In this document: positions 10,598 to 28,400 of the stretch, piece after piece | How positions within the stretch are numbered: position 1 is the stretch's first letter | Layout: every line of letters begins with the position of its first letter | Source of the DNA: Cercis canadensis | Taxonomy: Eukaryota; Streptophyta; Magnoliopsida; Fabales; Fabaceae | NCBI GenBank assembly: GCA_003255065.1 | Contig: QAOA01007883.1 | Location: 225,690-289,689 of the forward strand | Direction: 5' to 3' | Length of the DNA: 64,000 nucleotides | The notes under the pieces: model-generated | Seen by the model: the letters and a program-made list of their open reading frames with translations, nothing else | What the model was told of the DNA's origin: nothing | The model's database searches: none | Position numbers and translations under genes: made by a program

Positions 10598-12888
10598 CTT
10601 CACGTATAAGACTGTATCAGAAAGATGGACTGAGTTAAAATTCAAACATATCCACTGAACTAGAGAAATGAAAAAAGGATAAGTATTGTAAACATCAAAC
10701 TCTGTCATTAGACATATGCAGTTCTTTATTCGTATAGAAACACAAAAAAAAAACCCTGCAAATCTTAAGTTCAAGCTAATACTACATTGCTTGTTAACAT
10801 TCGTTAACCAGTGACCAATGTCATAAAAATTCTCATCTAGTTTTCCCCAGCAGACATTATTACATACACAAACATTCTAATAGGAGCGGGTTAAAACTTA
10901 AAAAGTATTAATTTCAAATTAAGGAAAACTAAGACAGCCCAGAGGATCTCTACCTAACACCGTATAAATCAAACGATTCCTACCTTTTCTTTTAAAAGTC
11001 ATATTGACGAGCAAACAAAAGTAGCATCTATTTTATATCTATAGAACCATCAGAAAATAGTCAGGACCTTGACGTGCCATACCTAATACCACGTATTCCA
11101 GATTATATAGAGAATTCGAAGTGCGAACAGAACACAACAACTAGAACTAAAAGCATAGAAAGAAAACAACTGAAGAATCAGAGCAAATTAACAGGAGGTA
11201 AGCATCAATAACCGTTTTTATCCAAAAAAAAAAAAAAATTAATCCATAAGCATAAAACACAGAAAACAAAATACAAATACTAACGAACTCAAGGAAAAAG
11301 AATAAACAAAAGAAATAACAGAATTACTATATGCTATAAAAAATTCCCGTGTAAAATTTTATTGCCTTCTCAAATCAAAGACCATCACAACAAAGCCAGG
11401 CTCGTAAAAGAACAACATAAATTGTAAAATTACAACTCAACCGAATAATATGAAAGCTGGGGAAATCCACAGCAGATGAAAAATTAAAAAAATACCACCA
11501 AAAAAAAAACGGAAGGGGTCTGAGATATGCAGACAATTGAGCAGAGACAGAGCTACCTTAAAGCTAATGTAAGGTCGTAAGACTTGGAGATCTCTCCGTA
11601 TAATGCAGCTTGAGATTTAGAAGAAGGGGAGAGACAGAGACAGAGTTGGAGGCGGCAGAGTACTCCAAACGCCGACTCGATTATGTTCAGATGGAAGCAA
11701 GGGTACAAAAAGGGTTCATGGAGGGGACACTTTGTGGGCTTAGATTGATGGCCTAGCCCAGTCTAGTTAACCCAGTAGAACCAATTTCGGCCTATATTAG
11801 TCTTATTCGGCGACCCAGTTGAATTTTCACAAGGGCGATTTTTCCTCAAAGGAGTGGTGGCCCAGTCTAGTATGCTGATTTTTATTTTTTGACACTAATG
11901 ATTTGAAATGAATGCTTCTTCGATACTTGAATTATTGTTTTTTCCTTGTATAAGTGGAATTATTATTACTAATTCAATAGATTAAGTGTCAATAATGGCT
12001 AAATAAAAGTTAAGTGACAAATGTAAATAAGTAATATATATATATTACCGAATACCATACATTATATCATCAAAATATACATATGTTATATTGATCTAAA
12101 AATGAGAAATAATTGTTAGCATAAGTATAGTAGTACACATATCATAATTAGTATAAAAATAATTTTAAAAAGTTGAGGTCTTAAGTTTACTCTCATTCTT
12201 TTATATTCCTACCCCAGTTAATAAATTTAGTTTTATTTATTTAATGACAACATAAAAAGATAAACAATCATCAATCATTAAAGATAAGTTTCATATCAAG
12301 TAGAAATTAAATTTTGAATTAAATAACTTATAGTCAAGTAGTATTAAGGTCATTCTTAAGGTTTATGAGTTTCGTATTCAAATTCAAAGTCGTAACCAAA
12401 GTAAAAAAAAATAAAATAAAATTCTAAAACATTAGTCATAGAATACGTTTAACATAAAATTATATAATATCATTAGGAATCAATGAGATTTTTTGTGATA
12501 TTTGTATATTTTGATGGACAATTCTTCACATTTACAACCTTTTTTTGCAAAATTATGTAATTTTGTTTGATAAAAATATAATTTTTTCTATGAGTCACAC
12601 AAAATTGTTTTGCAAAATAGTTACAAAAACATTTATAAATTTTTTTTTGGGTAAAAAAGGTAAAAATACGTGGTGTTGTGCATCAAATGTAAAACACACA
12701 TAAGAAATGAGTAATCTATAATTTTTTTTTTTTAAATATAGAATTATACAACTTATAATTTGTCTTGTCAAAACGGTGCGTTTTGAGCATTGGCAACTTC
12801 GAGCCCGTTGATGTTGAAGTTGCAGAACGCAGATGATAGATGTTAAAGCAAAACAGGAGCAAAGCCTGTTTGGTCCAACGGGAAGACA
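10598..12888. other. NOG1 5'UTR intron and head-to-head spacer to MnmA
   Basis: From 10598 to about 11700 lies the inferred NOG1 leader: a short UTR segment to 10611, an intron 10612-11556 and a first exon from 11557. The remaining stretch to 12888 is AT-rich spacer between the divergent NOG1 and MnmA genes. It contains two copies of the short phrase GCCCAGTCTAGT near 11757 and 11861. No further gene, RNA gene or transposon with clear ends was recognised. Confidence 0.5.
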
Positions 12889-17016
<4,128 letters not shown>

Positions 17017-18648
17017 ATTTAGGTTTCCAGATCTTAAGTTCTGGAGAATTTTCATGTACATGTCCGGGGGGAAATCATACAAGTAGAGTGCAGGTTGCTG
17101 CACACTTGATGTTCATATATGAAGGAGCTGAGGAAGAATTATTATCATTAGTTTTAGTATTTGGTGGGGAGCTGGCTAATTACTTTCTTTTGGGATATAT
17201 CTTCAGGTTAGTGGCAGCTCTCATTTTTCCTTCCCATCAGGTGGTTTAAGTTCTCTCTGTATAGCTAGCTGCGGATGGTGCAGTCTGTTGTACTCTACTA
17301 ATAGTATCTAATTCATATACTCGCCCGAATCAGATTGCATCTCGTACTGTTAATTACTTTGAGTTTCTTGAATTGCGTTTGATGTCTGTGTTGAATGAAG
17401 AAGAGCTCTTTGTGGATATGGGGTGAAGATTATATTCAATTTGTAAAATTATTGTTTTGTACCTGAAAAATAGTTGACATTTTATATGTCGAAGAATAAT
17501 TATATTGCTCCATGAGACAACTAAGAAAAGGAAAAGACAGAAATTTTACATTTTCATTATTTTACTTCCCACTCCAAATCATATTGTTTTCAAGAAAATA
17601 ACATCTAAGCCCAGTATGTGACCATCCTCAATTTATCTTAATTTATCCTATTGGCCATTAGCCAAAGAAAATAAAGAAAGAGTAGCCTATTGGGCAAAAA
17701 AATAAATCTTAGTTTAGCCTAGATACTAAAGAAGTAATAAAAATTATGGTGAGGGCTAAGTTATCACCTCTTTATGTTATTTTTTTTATCTTAAAATTAT
17801 GATCATTTATTGTCATTTTAATAGATATGATATTGTCATGTATCAATATTTCTAACACAGTATATTTTTTTTTATTAACTTGTAAATTAAGGTTTAACCT
17901 TAATCTTTAGATTGAGTTAGACTTATCAAACTTATTACTATTGAAGTACTCACAACTATGTCACTATTAGAGCACTTATAGTTATAGCATTATGCAATAA
18001 GTACTTTGAGACCCTTATTTTATTAATGAGATGTCTCAAATACAATACCATTTTCTTAAGATAAAAGCCTCCGTGACCAACTGGTGTATGTCCCAGTTTG
18101 CTTCAATGTTAGTTTATTGGCTTAATTGTAATTTTGGTCCTCTTATTTTAACCACTTGAACGTTTTGGTCTTTTTTCTTTAAAAATGAACTATTGAGTTC
18201 CTCTATATTCATAAAATGTACAAGTTTAGTCCATTTATCTTTAAGTCAAAATTCTTAGGTTTATTTCAAGGTGTAAAGTTCTCTGATTCATAATTCTACT
18301 GTTCAGATTGAAGAATTACGTCTTGTGAATCTTCTCATTAAATTTCAGCTCAATCTAACGATGAATAAACCTAAATTTTTGGTTAGATAAAAATTTTCAA
18401 CTCGATCTAACTTGCATTTTTAAAACAAGCCTAGTTTATTTTATTGTAGTCAACAAGCTCTTACTACATCAACTGCTAAAATATTGTAATTCTGAATTTT
18501 GAAACGTATAAAATCCAGTTCCCGTGTGAAAGAAAGAAACCCCGTAGATCGAAGATAAACCCCGCTCAATCATTTGCCGCCAAATCTTCCCATCTACATT
18601 TCGCCGGTTACCGTATCACGCTCATCGTATCTGAAGATAATTTCAGCA
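17017..18648. other. Spacer between MnmA and Der, includes a dispersed-repeat-like stretch
   Basis: It contains the MnmA 3'UTR, AT-rich spacer and the Der promoter/leader. Around 18120-18420 there is text of the kind common in dispersed plant repeats (phrases such as TTTTGGTCCTC and TTTAGTCCA). An imperfect inverted pair around AGGTTTAT lies there at about 18257 and AATAAACCT at about 18364. I cannot define element ends. The frame of the next gene is open from 18574, but that codon is TTG. Confidence 0.45.
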
Positions 18649-21600
18649 ATGCCATCTCTCTACCTCTTCCACACTCCCACAACCATCTCTTATACTCTCT
18701 CTAAAACCCTAAACCTTATTTTTCCATTCCCGAGTTCTCAACCTCTCTCCCCTCCTCTTCTTCGCGTGCTTTCGCAGTCAAACCTCTCTCCTTCTCCGCA
18801 CAAACCATTTTCAATACCTTATCGGAATTTCGCCCGTTCCACATCTCGGTTTTGTGCCGGTGAGTCCTCAGGCAGTGTCGACTCTGAGGAGGAAGAAGAA
18901 AGATCTGAGGGATTTGACGACGAAGACGAAGTTGATCATTCCGACGGTGAGAATTATGCGGTCGATGTTGCTGCACTCGAGAAAGAAGCTAAGGACGCAG
19001 TCCGAGAGTATTCAAGCTCTTTGTCTCGCATGTTGAAAATTGGCAAGTTTTCAGGCCCTCAGTCGTTGAATTTTTGATTATATTTGCAATTTCGATAGGG
19101 CCTTGGTACTAAATTTGGACTATGAACAAGATGTTCTTGTAATAAGTGGTGACCTGGAAGAATACACATTGTGTCAACGTTTTTTGTCTTCTTTTGCGGT
19201 GTATTCTGCATATCGTAACCATCTTCAGTGTTTTCTGATTTCAGAAGATGAGAAAAATGATCACAAGGAAACAGCTCAAACAAGGAAGAGGCGTAAAAGT
19301 ACTACTAACAATGTCAGTAGGCATATTTACATCTCAAGCGTACTAAAGCTTCAGTTCTGTTGTAGATGTTTGGAGAACCATTACCGCTCTACACAATGTG
19401 AAAGAACTTAAGCGATTGAAAATTCGCATGATACCCTTGTTTGAACAATTTTTATTTATTTATTATTTATTTTTTAAAGTCATTCATAAGTTAGCTTTAT
19501 ATTGTGAAGAGATTGAAATAAAATAGGTCACTTGCTGAACCTTGTTTACTTTGACTGACAGATACCTGACAATCTTCTCCCAAGGGTTGCAATTGTTGGG
19601 AGGCCAAATGTTGGAAAGTCAGCATTATTTAATCGTCTTGTTGGGGTACTAAATGTTTCTTCATGCTTTTTATTTTCTAAACAGTATTGTTGCTAATACT
19701 TCCAACTCTTAGGAAATAACATTGGAATTTCAGCTTGTATCAATTCCTTCTTTATGCTTAACATAATTTGTAGGGAAACAAGGCTATTGTGGTGGATGAG
19801 CCTGGGGTTACCAGGGATCGCTTATATGGTAGATCATTTTGGGGAGATCATGAATTTATGGTAGTGGACACAGGTGGGGTTATCACTGTTTCAAAGTCAC
19901 AAGCTAGTGTTATGGAAGAGCTGGCTATTGCTACTACCATTGGTATGGATGGTATTCCACTTGCCTCTAGAGAGGCAGCTGTTGCCAGGATGCCCTCAAT
20001 GATTGAGAGACAAGCCACTGCAGCTGTGGAAGAATCATCTGTTATTATTTTCCTGGTTGATGGCCAGGTACTGTGTATGATTACCTAAAATTTCTATGAT
20101 TTTTCCTTTCTTCTCCACATCTGTATCTTCCTTTTGTGCTAACCCTTGGTGACTCCTCCCCAGGGGTCCAGCATAATAGGACAGTTTTTGGTAATTTTGG
20201 ATTCTGACTGAATATTGCAAGCCTTTGACTGTATATTTCTGTATTGAATTATTTAAGGAACCATCTTGGCTAGATGTAGTTGTAAAGCATTAAAAATACT
20301 TCATTGTTTTCATACTTGAAATGTATGATCAAATGCTTTATTATCCTGAACTAAACAAGACTTCCATCCATTTAGTTTATATTTTTTTGTTAGCAATTAT
20401 TTATTTATTATATGCTTGGCCAAGCACTATGCATCTCTATTCATGACCTGAAATAGTAATGCTAATTATGCTGAACAGGCAGGTCCAACGGCAGCTGATG
20501 TGGAGATTGCTGATTGGTTACGTAAGAACTACTCAAACAAATTTGTTATTCTCGCAGTTAACAAGTGTGAATCTCCACGGAAGGGGATTCTTCAGGCATC
20601 TGATTTTTGGTCCCTTGGGTAAGCTGTTTGTTATCTTGCTTATTTATCAGCTCTTTTTTTTTTTTTTTTTGGTGGTTCCTCCTGTTTCTATGTTCATATG
20701 AGTAATTATATATATTAACCAGGAGGTAAATAACTATGGTCAAGCATAACATATAGTGTGCGGTCCTGGATATGCATTTGATTATGATATGTATTCACAT
20801 ATTTACGTAATCATTGAACAACTTCATTTTCCTCTATTTTCCAAAGACAATGGCTGTTTAAGTGATAACTCTACAATCTCCTTATTCTCTTATTTCTTAT
20901 TGTGCTTTTTAATTTGGACCTTTCTGAAGTCATGAACTTATTCAGCACTTGCATCAGATTGCACCTTGAATGGACAGAGGTTAAAAGTATAGGATTTAAA
21001 CAAGATTCTGCTCTCTCAATTAAAAATTTAACCCACCTAGAGAAAGAAAACCTTCTGTGGCAAAGGACACAATGGCGAGTTCCCACACCATGTTGTTTAT
21101 CCTGTATTTATGAAATATTCTGCTTTTAACAAATTGGTTGCTGTGGTTAATACATCAGGTTTGAACCAATTCCTGTATCGGCTATATCGGGGACAGGAAC
21201 TGGAGAGCTTCTTGACCTTGTTTGCTCAGGGCTGGAGGAAATTGAGGTTTGTGATCCTCAGAAGTTGAATTTTGTTCTGGATGTATTATTGACAATGAGT
21301 AACTGTAGGTGGTATTCTGTATAAGTACAGCTTTGTTATAATATGCAATCATAAACCAATAAAAAGTCATTAAATTCACCTGAAAGTAGACCATTTCTTG
21401 ATCACCATCCAATCAGAGATCAACATATTTTAATATTGTTTTAATATCCTTGATTTTTAAATTTATAATTTGTTAATGGTAATGCATAGGAATCAAATAT
21501 TCTTGCTGAAGAAGAGGATTACATTCCTTCAATTTCAATTGTTGGTAGACCTAATGTTGGCAAAAGTAGCATTTTGAATGCATTGGTTGGTGAGGACAGA

Positions 21601-24600
21601 ACAATAGTCAGCCCCATCAGTGGCACTACCCGTGATGCCATTGATACTGAATTTACTGGAGCTGATGGCCAGGTTTGACTCTTTCATGATTAACTTCTAG
21701 GTAAATTATTTTATTGTGTGCTTAGCGAATAGAAGTTTGGGATAATCAGGTTTAAGGGTTTTCCCCCCCTTTCCTTTTTAGCGATTTTATGGTGTTTTTG
21801 TTTATTATCCATTGTGATTACTAAAATGTTGTATTCTTCATTTGCTACCATGTTGTTGATTTACATGGTTTGATATTTCATGGACTAGTCCATGATTGTA
21901 ATAGTGGTTATGTTCTCCTGTTTGTCATATATGGGAACTAACTAGATTGAAATGTAAAAGCTTTTAGATTTCTAAGATTTTACATGATAATTACTCTTAT
22001 TTTCTTTCTCCAGAAGTTCCGGCTTATTGATACTGCTGGAATCAGGAAAAGGGCAGCTGTAGCTTCAGCGGGTAGTATGACAGAGGCATTGTCAGTGAAT
22101 CGAGCGTTTCGTGCTATCCGCCGTTCTGATGTTGTTGCTCTCATCATTGAGGCCATGGCTTGCATCACAGAACAGGTATTTTACTTTTAAGGTACAATTA
22201 TGTTTTCTGACTCATAATTTTATTAATTACATGAAAGTAGAAGCTTGAATATGTTTAGTCGTTGGACCGAAAAAAATAATTGTAGAAGGTAGTGGGTCTC
22301 TCTTGAAGATAATAAGGAATATGTTTGTGCTTTTCATATAGTGCTTGAAATACTGCAACCATTGTTTTAAAATCTGGCACTGAGAGACCCGGAAAGGATA
22401 GTGGTTTTTAGCTTGCCAGACTAATGGCTGGACAGACTGTGGTTGAGAGGATGATGTTGGTATTATGTGGGAATAATCAACTATTAAATGCAATATTAAG
22501 ACAATCTAAATCCCAACTTAACAAAGAAAACTGGTTTTCTTGCAATTTCAAATACTTGCCACATATCCACAAACAAATGTTTCACGCTAGCAACAAACTT
22601 AATCCCAAAACTAAGGTTTTGGCTGAGCACCGAGAGAGTCAACCTTGTTGGGACTGCTTCATCAACCACGTATATCACCACCTCTCGTTTGGACCAAGCA
22701 GGAGGTGCTGCCTCGGGATTACTGCACCCACTGAATAATCAGAAGCCAAAACCCATGCAATCTGTGATCATCTGGAATGTTGGTAAATTAAATCTGAAAT
22801 GTTGATGCATGTTGGATCTCTTAGTTGTTTTGTTGGAATTATGCTAAGTGACACTTGGTTGTAAACTAGAGCATCAAATGGTAACAGATCTTTTTTTGGG
22901 TAACAATGCCTGCCCTCATAGATTTTACCATCTTTCACTTTCCTGTTTTCATGAAGAACCCTTTCATTAGAAGGCATGTTAATGATAACAATGGTTCCAT
23001 ATTTTTTTTCCACTTCTTTTTTCTTCAAAAATATTTGTTAGAATAAAGAACAGTTTGTATGTTCTTCTGATCATGATCACTTGAAGCCTGCCCATAGGCC
23101 TTTTAACCAAATGGGATTCTGGTTTGTTTAATATAACCTGCAACAATCTTTGATTATTTTTACTGTTTTGAAATTATTTTCAAGGATTGCAAGCTAGCTG
23201 AGAGGATAGAAAGAGAAGGGAAAGGTTGTGTGATTGTTGTGAACAAATGGGATACAATACCAAATAAAAACCAGCAGACTGCAACATACTATGAGCAAGA
23301 TGTCCGGGAGAAGCTTCGTATCCTTCACTGGGCTCCAGTTGTTTATTCTACGGCCATAGCTGGTCATAGTGTTGACAAGTATGTTCTAGCTCGTAAATAA
23401 TTTATACAGTTAAGTTACACAATATACTTGCTTAATGCTCTCTTTGAATTCCCCAACATTGCCTTAAAAGACAAGTCTGCTACTTAGGGCTCCAGATCTA
23501 GAAATTATCAACTTGAATCTCACATGGTCGCTAAGGCAACCAAACTTATTGTTGAAATAAGCAGTTACCATTTTTTTTTTTAATTATTTTTGGCCAGTAA
23601 GTAGGGGTGTTAGCATTTTGTGCTAGAGGGAACTGGGGAAGGGAATTCCCAGGCTACAACACAGGAAGTGAGAAAGCCAGCGCCTTAGCGCTGTGGAGGG
23701 GCTTCACTAAGCCAACCTCAGTGGTAAATTGGTAATCATTTAGTGGTTATGGTAGATATCATGTGGTAATCACATATTATCTTGCTCTGCGTATGCATAA
23801 TCTTGTATATACTAATATTCTTTGATTCCTGAAAAATAAATTTCCTCAATCATTTATGTGTGAGCTTCTATTATTGAAACCACTTTTCCAGTTATTATTG
23901 ACCCAAAAGTAAACTTTTTCATACTGTTGAAAACGTGTTATTGGACCAAAAGTTGCTTTTGTGCAGCAAAAACCTGTGGCAAACACTGCTCAAGAGTAAG
24001 TAACGCACAAGTAGAAACAATGTATAAAGTGACTAATGGGCTATCCAATGTATGATTGTGCTGTAATACTTGGGTATCACACTGTGAGAACCCTGTGTTT
24101 TCCTGATACAAATGAAAATGAACTAAAAGATCTTGGGCGTCTTCAAAAAGTGTTTTTTTTTTTTCCTTTTAATATATAATTTGGCAATAGGCTTATTTAG
24201 TTATTTTAGCTGTTGCACGTAATTAGTTTCATATATAACTGTTACTTCCGGATAAGTTTTCTTGGTTGTATACAAAAGCACGGTACTCAAATTGTCATTT
24301 AAATCGTCAGGTTTAATATATTTCATAGAGTTGATCCCTTAAGTGGATAGCTCATTCTCTTTTTTTTTTTTAATTATTATTTTGGATGAAGGATTATTCT
24401 TGCTGCTAGTACAGTTGAAAAGGAGAGATCAAGGAGACTAGGTACTTCCATATTAAATCAAGTAGTGCAGGAAGCAGTAGCTTTTAAGCCACCTCCCAGG
24501 ACACGAGGTGGAAAAAGAGGGCATGTTTATTATTGCACTCAGGTATCGGTATCATGCAATGATGGTGATTAATGGTTGTTATTGTATGTGTTGAGTTACT

Positions 24601-25435
24601 GTGATGAATGGATTCATTATTGTCCTGGTATTTTATGGTTCTTGTCAGAGACTTACGATGAATTGATTCATTACTTTATGGTTCTTGTCAGAGACTTGCA
24701 TGTCACAGCTTTTAATATGTTAAAAGGCATAACATACTGAATTTAACTGGTGAGGAGCTTATCAATGAGAACATGAAAAAACAATTAGCGCTACAAACTT
24801 GCTTTTTAAGTCCTTTGATTATACTTTTTTTTTTTTGTGTGAAAAAGCGGGGCCAAAGGTTTCCTTTGGTTACACTTTACATGCTTGTCTGGAAAACGCT
24901 AAATGTCTCGTGTTCTGTCATGTACTTCATATATTCTGTTTTGTACTCTTGCAGGCTGCTATAAGGCCACCTACATTTGTTTTCTTTGTCAATGATGCAA
25001 AACTTTTTCCTGAGACTTACCGCCGGTATATGGAGAAGCAACTGCGATCAGATGCAGGGTTTTCTGGTACACCCATTCGGCTTCTGTGGCGCAGCAGAAG
25101 GAAAATGGGAAAAGATGAAGGTTAGTATTTGTTTGATGTGTTTGTTGTATCAATAATGTTGATATCCCTCTGCTTTTCATTTTCTTACCATTGTTATTTT
25201 CATTTTCCCCCCGTTGTCTAGGGGGTGAAAGGTGCAGAAGTTGGATTTATTTGTTCTTTTTTCTATGATTATTGGTCATATCAATATTAGCAGGTTTCAA
25301 ATTGTAATGGCGTCAAACATGTAGATATGATTCATATGAATTGTCGTAATCGATTTGCTCACAGGCAAAGCTGCAGCAAGGACACAAGTGATTCTTCCAT
25401 CGCTTGATCGAAAATTGGTATCAACTACATCGTAG
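18649..25435 (+). CDS. DER: Double GTPase Der/EngA, organellar ribosome assembly
   Basis: Der has two tandem GTPase domains plus a KH-like domain and matures the bacterial-type large ribosomal subunit; the plant form is organellar, probably plastid. Exons: 18649-19042, 19245-19312, 19562-19645, 19774-20067, 20479-20618, 21159-21246, 21490-21672, 22014-22175, 23185-23378, 24392-24542, 24955-25120, 25365-25435; 664 residues. I chose the ATG at 18649 because the earlier in-frame codon at 18574 is TTG. A Ser/Pro-rich transit-like segment and an acidic stretch come first. Domain 1: GRPNVGKS (167-174), PGVTRD, DTGG, NKCES. Domain 2: GRPNVGKS (375-382), SGTTRD, DTAG, NKWD. The KH-like end includes [19 protein letters not shown]. 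Between DTGG and NKCE of domain 1 is an insertion ([15 protein letters not shown] and on) that appears absent from typical bacterial Der. Intron 1 has a GC donor. Confidence 0.95.
24603..24700. repeat. Imperfect tandem duplication in Der intron 10
   Basis: The phrase GATGAATGGATTCATTA followed by TTTATGGTTCTTGTCAGAGA (from 24603) recurs from 24657, with a gap of about 9 bases missing from the second copy. It lies in an intron, so no effect on the protein is expected. Confidence 0.7.
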
Positions 25436-28400
25436 GATAAGACATTTTATCATCACAGAACTAGCTCGTGCTCTGTTTGTGTTGAAAGAGAAGGCACTTT
25501 TTTCAGGGATCACTTAAATGAATACTTACTGTAGCTCATTGGAACCAAAAAAGGCTAGTAAAAGCTACACAATGAACAGATGTGTGCTCGAGTTTCTGGT
25601 AAGAATTCATTCTTTTTAATGTCAATAATCAAAATGTAAATTTATGTATAGAACTTGTAGCTGACAAATCAAGTATTATTTTATGAGGTTCTTGGATTTG
25701 ATTCTGTGACTTGTTCAGTAATTCTTGTTTTTTTTTTTTTTTTTCTGAATCGACTTGTTTAGTAATTCTAGGTACACAAGTTAGATGTTTAATGATTAAA
25801 TCTGAGTTCTTATCAAAAAAAAAATTAAGATGGGTTACCATAATTAAAATACGTATGTACACTTGCACAATATTTTTTGGTAGAGAAACGAGAAGGGGAA
25901 AAAAACTAGCATTACTCTTGTCAAGAGTAATATAATGTTATTTGTATACTAATTAATTTTACAGTTTACACCAACAAAGTTGGCAAAAGTAGTGCTTTCT
26001 GTACCCTAATTAAGTTTACACTGGCATAATTGACTCAATTTGAACTTAATGTAATGTAAGTGTTATTGGTGTGTATTAAGCATTTTTCTTTTCTCAAACA
26101 CAGTAGGCAGGGCAGCTTCTATACCAGACAAAGAACATGGAATGACAGCAGATCAGAGACAGAGACTCCCACCGAGTTACCAGGGACAAGGATCATACCG
26201 AACCCAAAAATCCCTCAAAGTCGTAATGCTTTTGATCCACGAGTTGCACCCATTCTTTCATCTTTGGCTGCTTTAATTTCGTTTGCGACGTTTGTGTTAA
26301 ATTCGATGTGACTGCTATTTTACCAGAAACAAGGAAGAAAACTGTGATTGCTTTAAGTGAATGCTATATAAAATAGCTTAGCTTGTAACAAGGAGCATAA
26401 GTGGATTCCCCTTTTTGACACCATTGTAACATAATCGGTCTATTAGACTTCGATATTTGCTTATTCTTTTGCACCACTTTTCACATAGAAATATTTTATT
26501 GTTAAATCTTATTTGAATTTGTCATTTGCTTATCTTAGATCAATTATTGAAATTAAAAACATAGAAAATGTGCTAAACAATTTTATGTACAACTATACTT
26601 ACCATCCCTATGTTTTAAAGTTTATTTGCTTTTCTGTACCTACTTACTAGTCAATTTTCTTTAGCATCCCTATGTTTTTAAAGTTTATTGTTTTAAAGTA
26701 TGTTTCCCCACTTACACCTAACTTCTTAATTTCATTGCAGGTAAGTTCCCTCACACGCAAGATTTGTGTGTTAATTATTAAATGTTTCCCTACACCAATT
26801 GTATATGACAGTTTCGAACTTACGATTAGGCCAGCGAGAACGTAGTAGGATTTTCACGAATGGGACCCCCATACGAACAAGCTGCGAAAGTGGGGCCAAG
26901 TAGTTTTATCCACCTTCTGTGTAGTGTGTACATAAAATAGGTAAAAAAAAAAGGAAAACAAAAACAAAAAGATGACACAGTAGATGAAGATACTCATTAA
27001 TCAAACTTTGTTATGTTAAAATGATGGAGGTTTCTTAGATATTTTTTATATTTATGTAGTATGTCATACTACATGAGATTAACTAATATGAGAATGACAC
27101 GTGTACAAATTAACTGTTTTTAAATTTATTTGAGAAAATAAAATAAATTATATTTATATTTAATAAAATATAAAAATTACGTATGTTTGTCACATCAGTG
27201 TAATATGACATACTCATGTAGTATCATAGAATCCTCATAAAATGAAACGAGCAATGTATATTTCACACTAATATATTCCATGCTCACGGTGGTGTTATTT
27301 AATTAAAGTTTAATTAGATATAGTTAATTTTTTTTTTATGAATTATATATAACTGAATTTAGATATTATTATATGCACATAGTGTAAGATAGTATAATAA
27401 TTATTAGTACCTAAATAACATTACTTAAATGAAATTGTCTACCTAGAAGGAAGAAAAAAAAAGTGGAACTGTTTGGCAATTAAATAACAGAAGCTGATTT
27501 AGATGTGATGGGTTCCCTCCCCAAAAGTTTAGATACTAAAAATGAAGGAGAAAAATGCTTACTTGATAAGTGAATCATTTACCTATCTCATCCAGCGTCC
27601 CACCCCCAAGGGGTGGGTAGTTGCCAGTTCTTTTCTCTAGTTCATTGTCCTTTCTTGCAATAAATAAGGTGGATGGTAGTTTGGTATCAAAGGTCCACTG
27701 TCTCTTATTTAACTATCTCAATATTTCAGAGTTAAAAGGTGGAGTGCTTCCATATTTTGTCAGATTATTATTAGGCCAACATAATAATGACATAAAAATC
27801 AAACAAAACATTCCGCACCATAATTAGAGAGTTAAGTGAGTTTTAATTCTAAGTTATCATGGGTTTCACATGATAAAAATACACAATACAAAAGTTAGAT
27901 AAGTGGACCGACGGTTCTAGAAAATTTTGTATTGTTTATTTTGTTGTTGTTGAGCAATCATCATAGAAGTAAGTATGTGATGCCTCTCTTACCACATGAA
28001 AATAAATCCTATATAAGAAGAAAATTTATTATGAGAGTTGTGGGAACGGAACTGAAAGTGTTACTATATGTTGATTTATGTAGAACCTGTTGTCTTACAT
28101 TTCGTTTTCTTTTTCATGAAATACAGGATTTGTCGACCCAAAATTCATATCTTCCATGTTACCATATATATATATATATAGAACGGCTAAGCTCACTGCT
28201 TTTGCAAGTATGACAAATGGTAATATATATTAACACCCTTTTCAACTTGTAAAAGAGAAAAGTTCCAATTAAGTTTCTTCGATCGGTTCTTACTATTTTT
28301 CGGTTACTCTTACATCCCTATTTTTTTTTTTAACAGTTTAACATATACTTTTCCAAGCATCAAATCGAAAACATATAGTCTAAGCGGCTCTAATCCTGAG

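Noticed and set aside
10598-10774. 59-codon N-terminal extension of NOG1
   Set aside because: The frame is open, but the residues do not resemble NOG1, and the family start MVQYNFKK lies at 10597. A good acceptor at 10612-10613 puts this stretch in a 5'UTR intron.
18574-18648. Earlier start for Der
   Set aside because: The first codon is TTG, and the product from the ATG at 18649 (664 residues) has the expected length.
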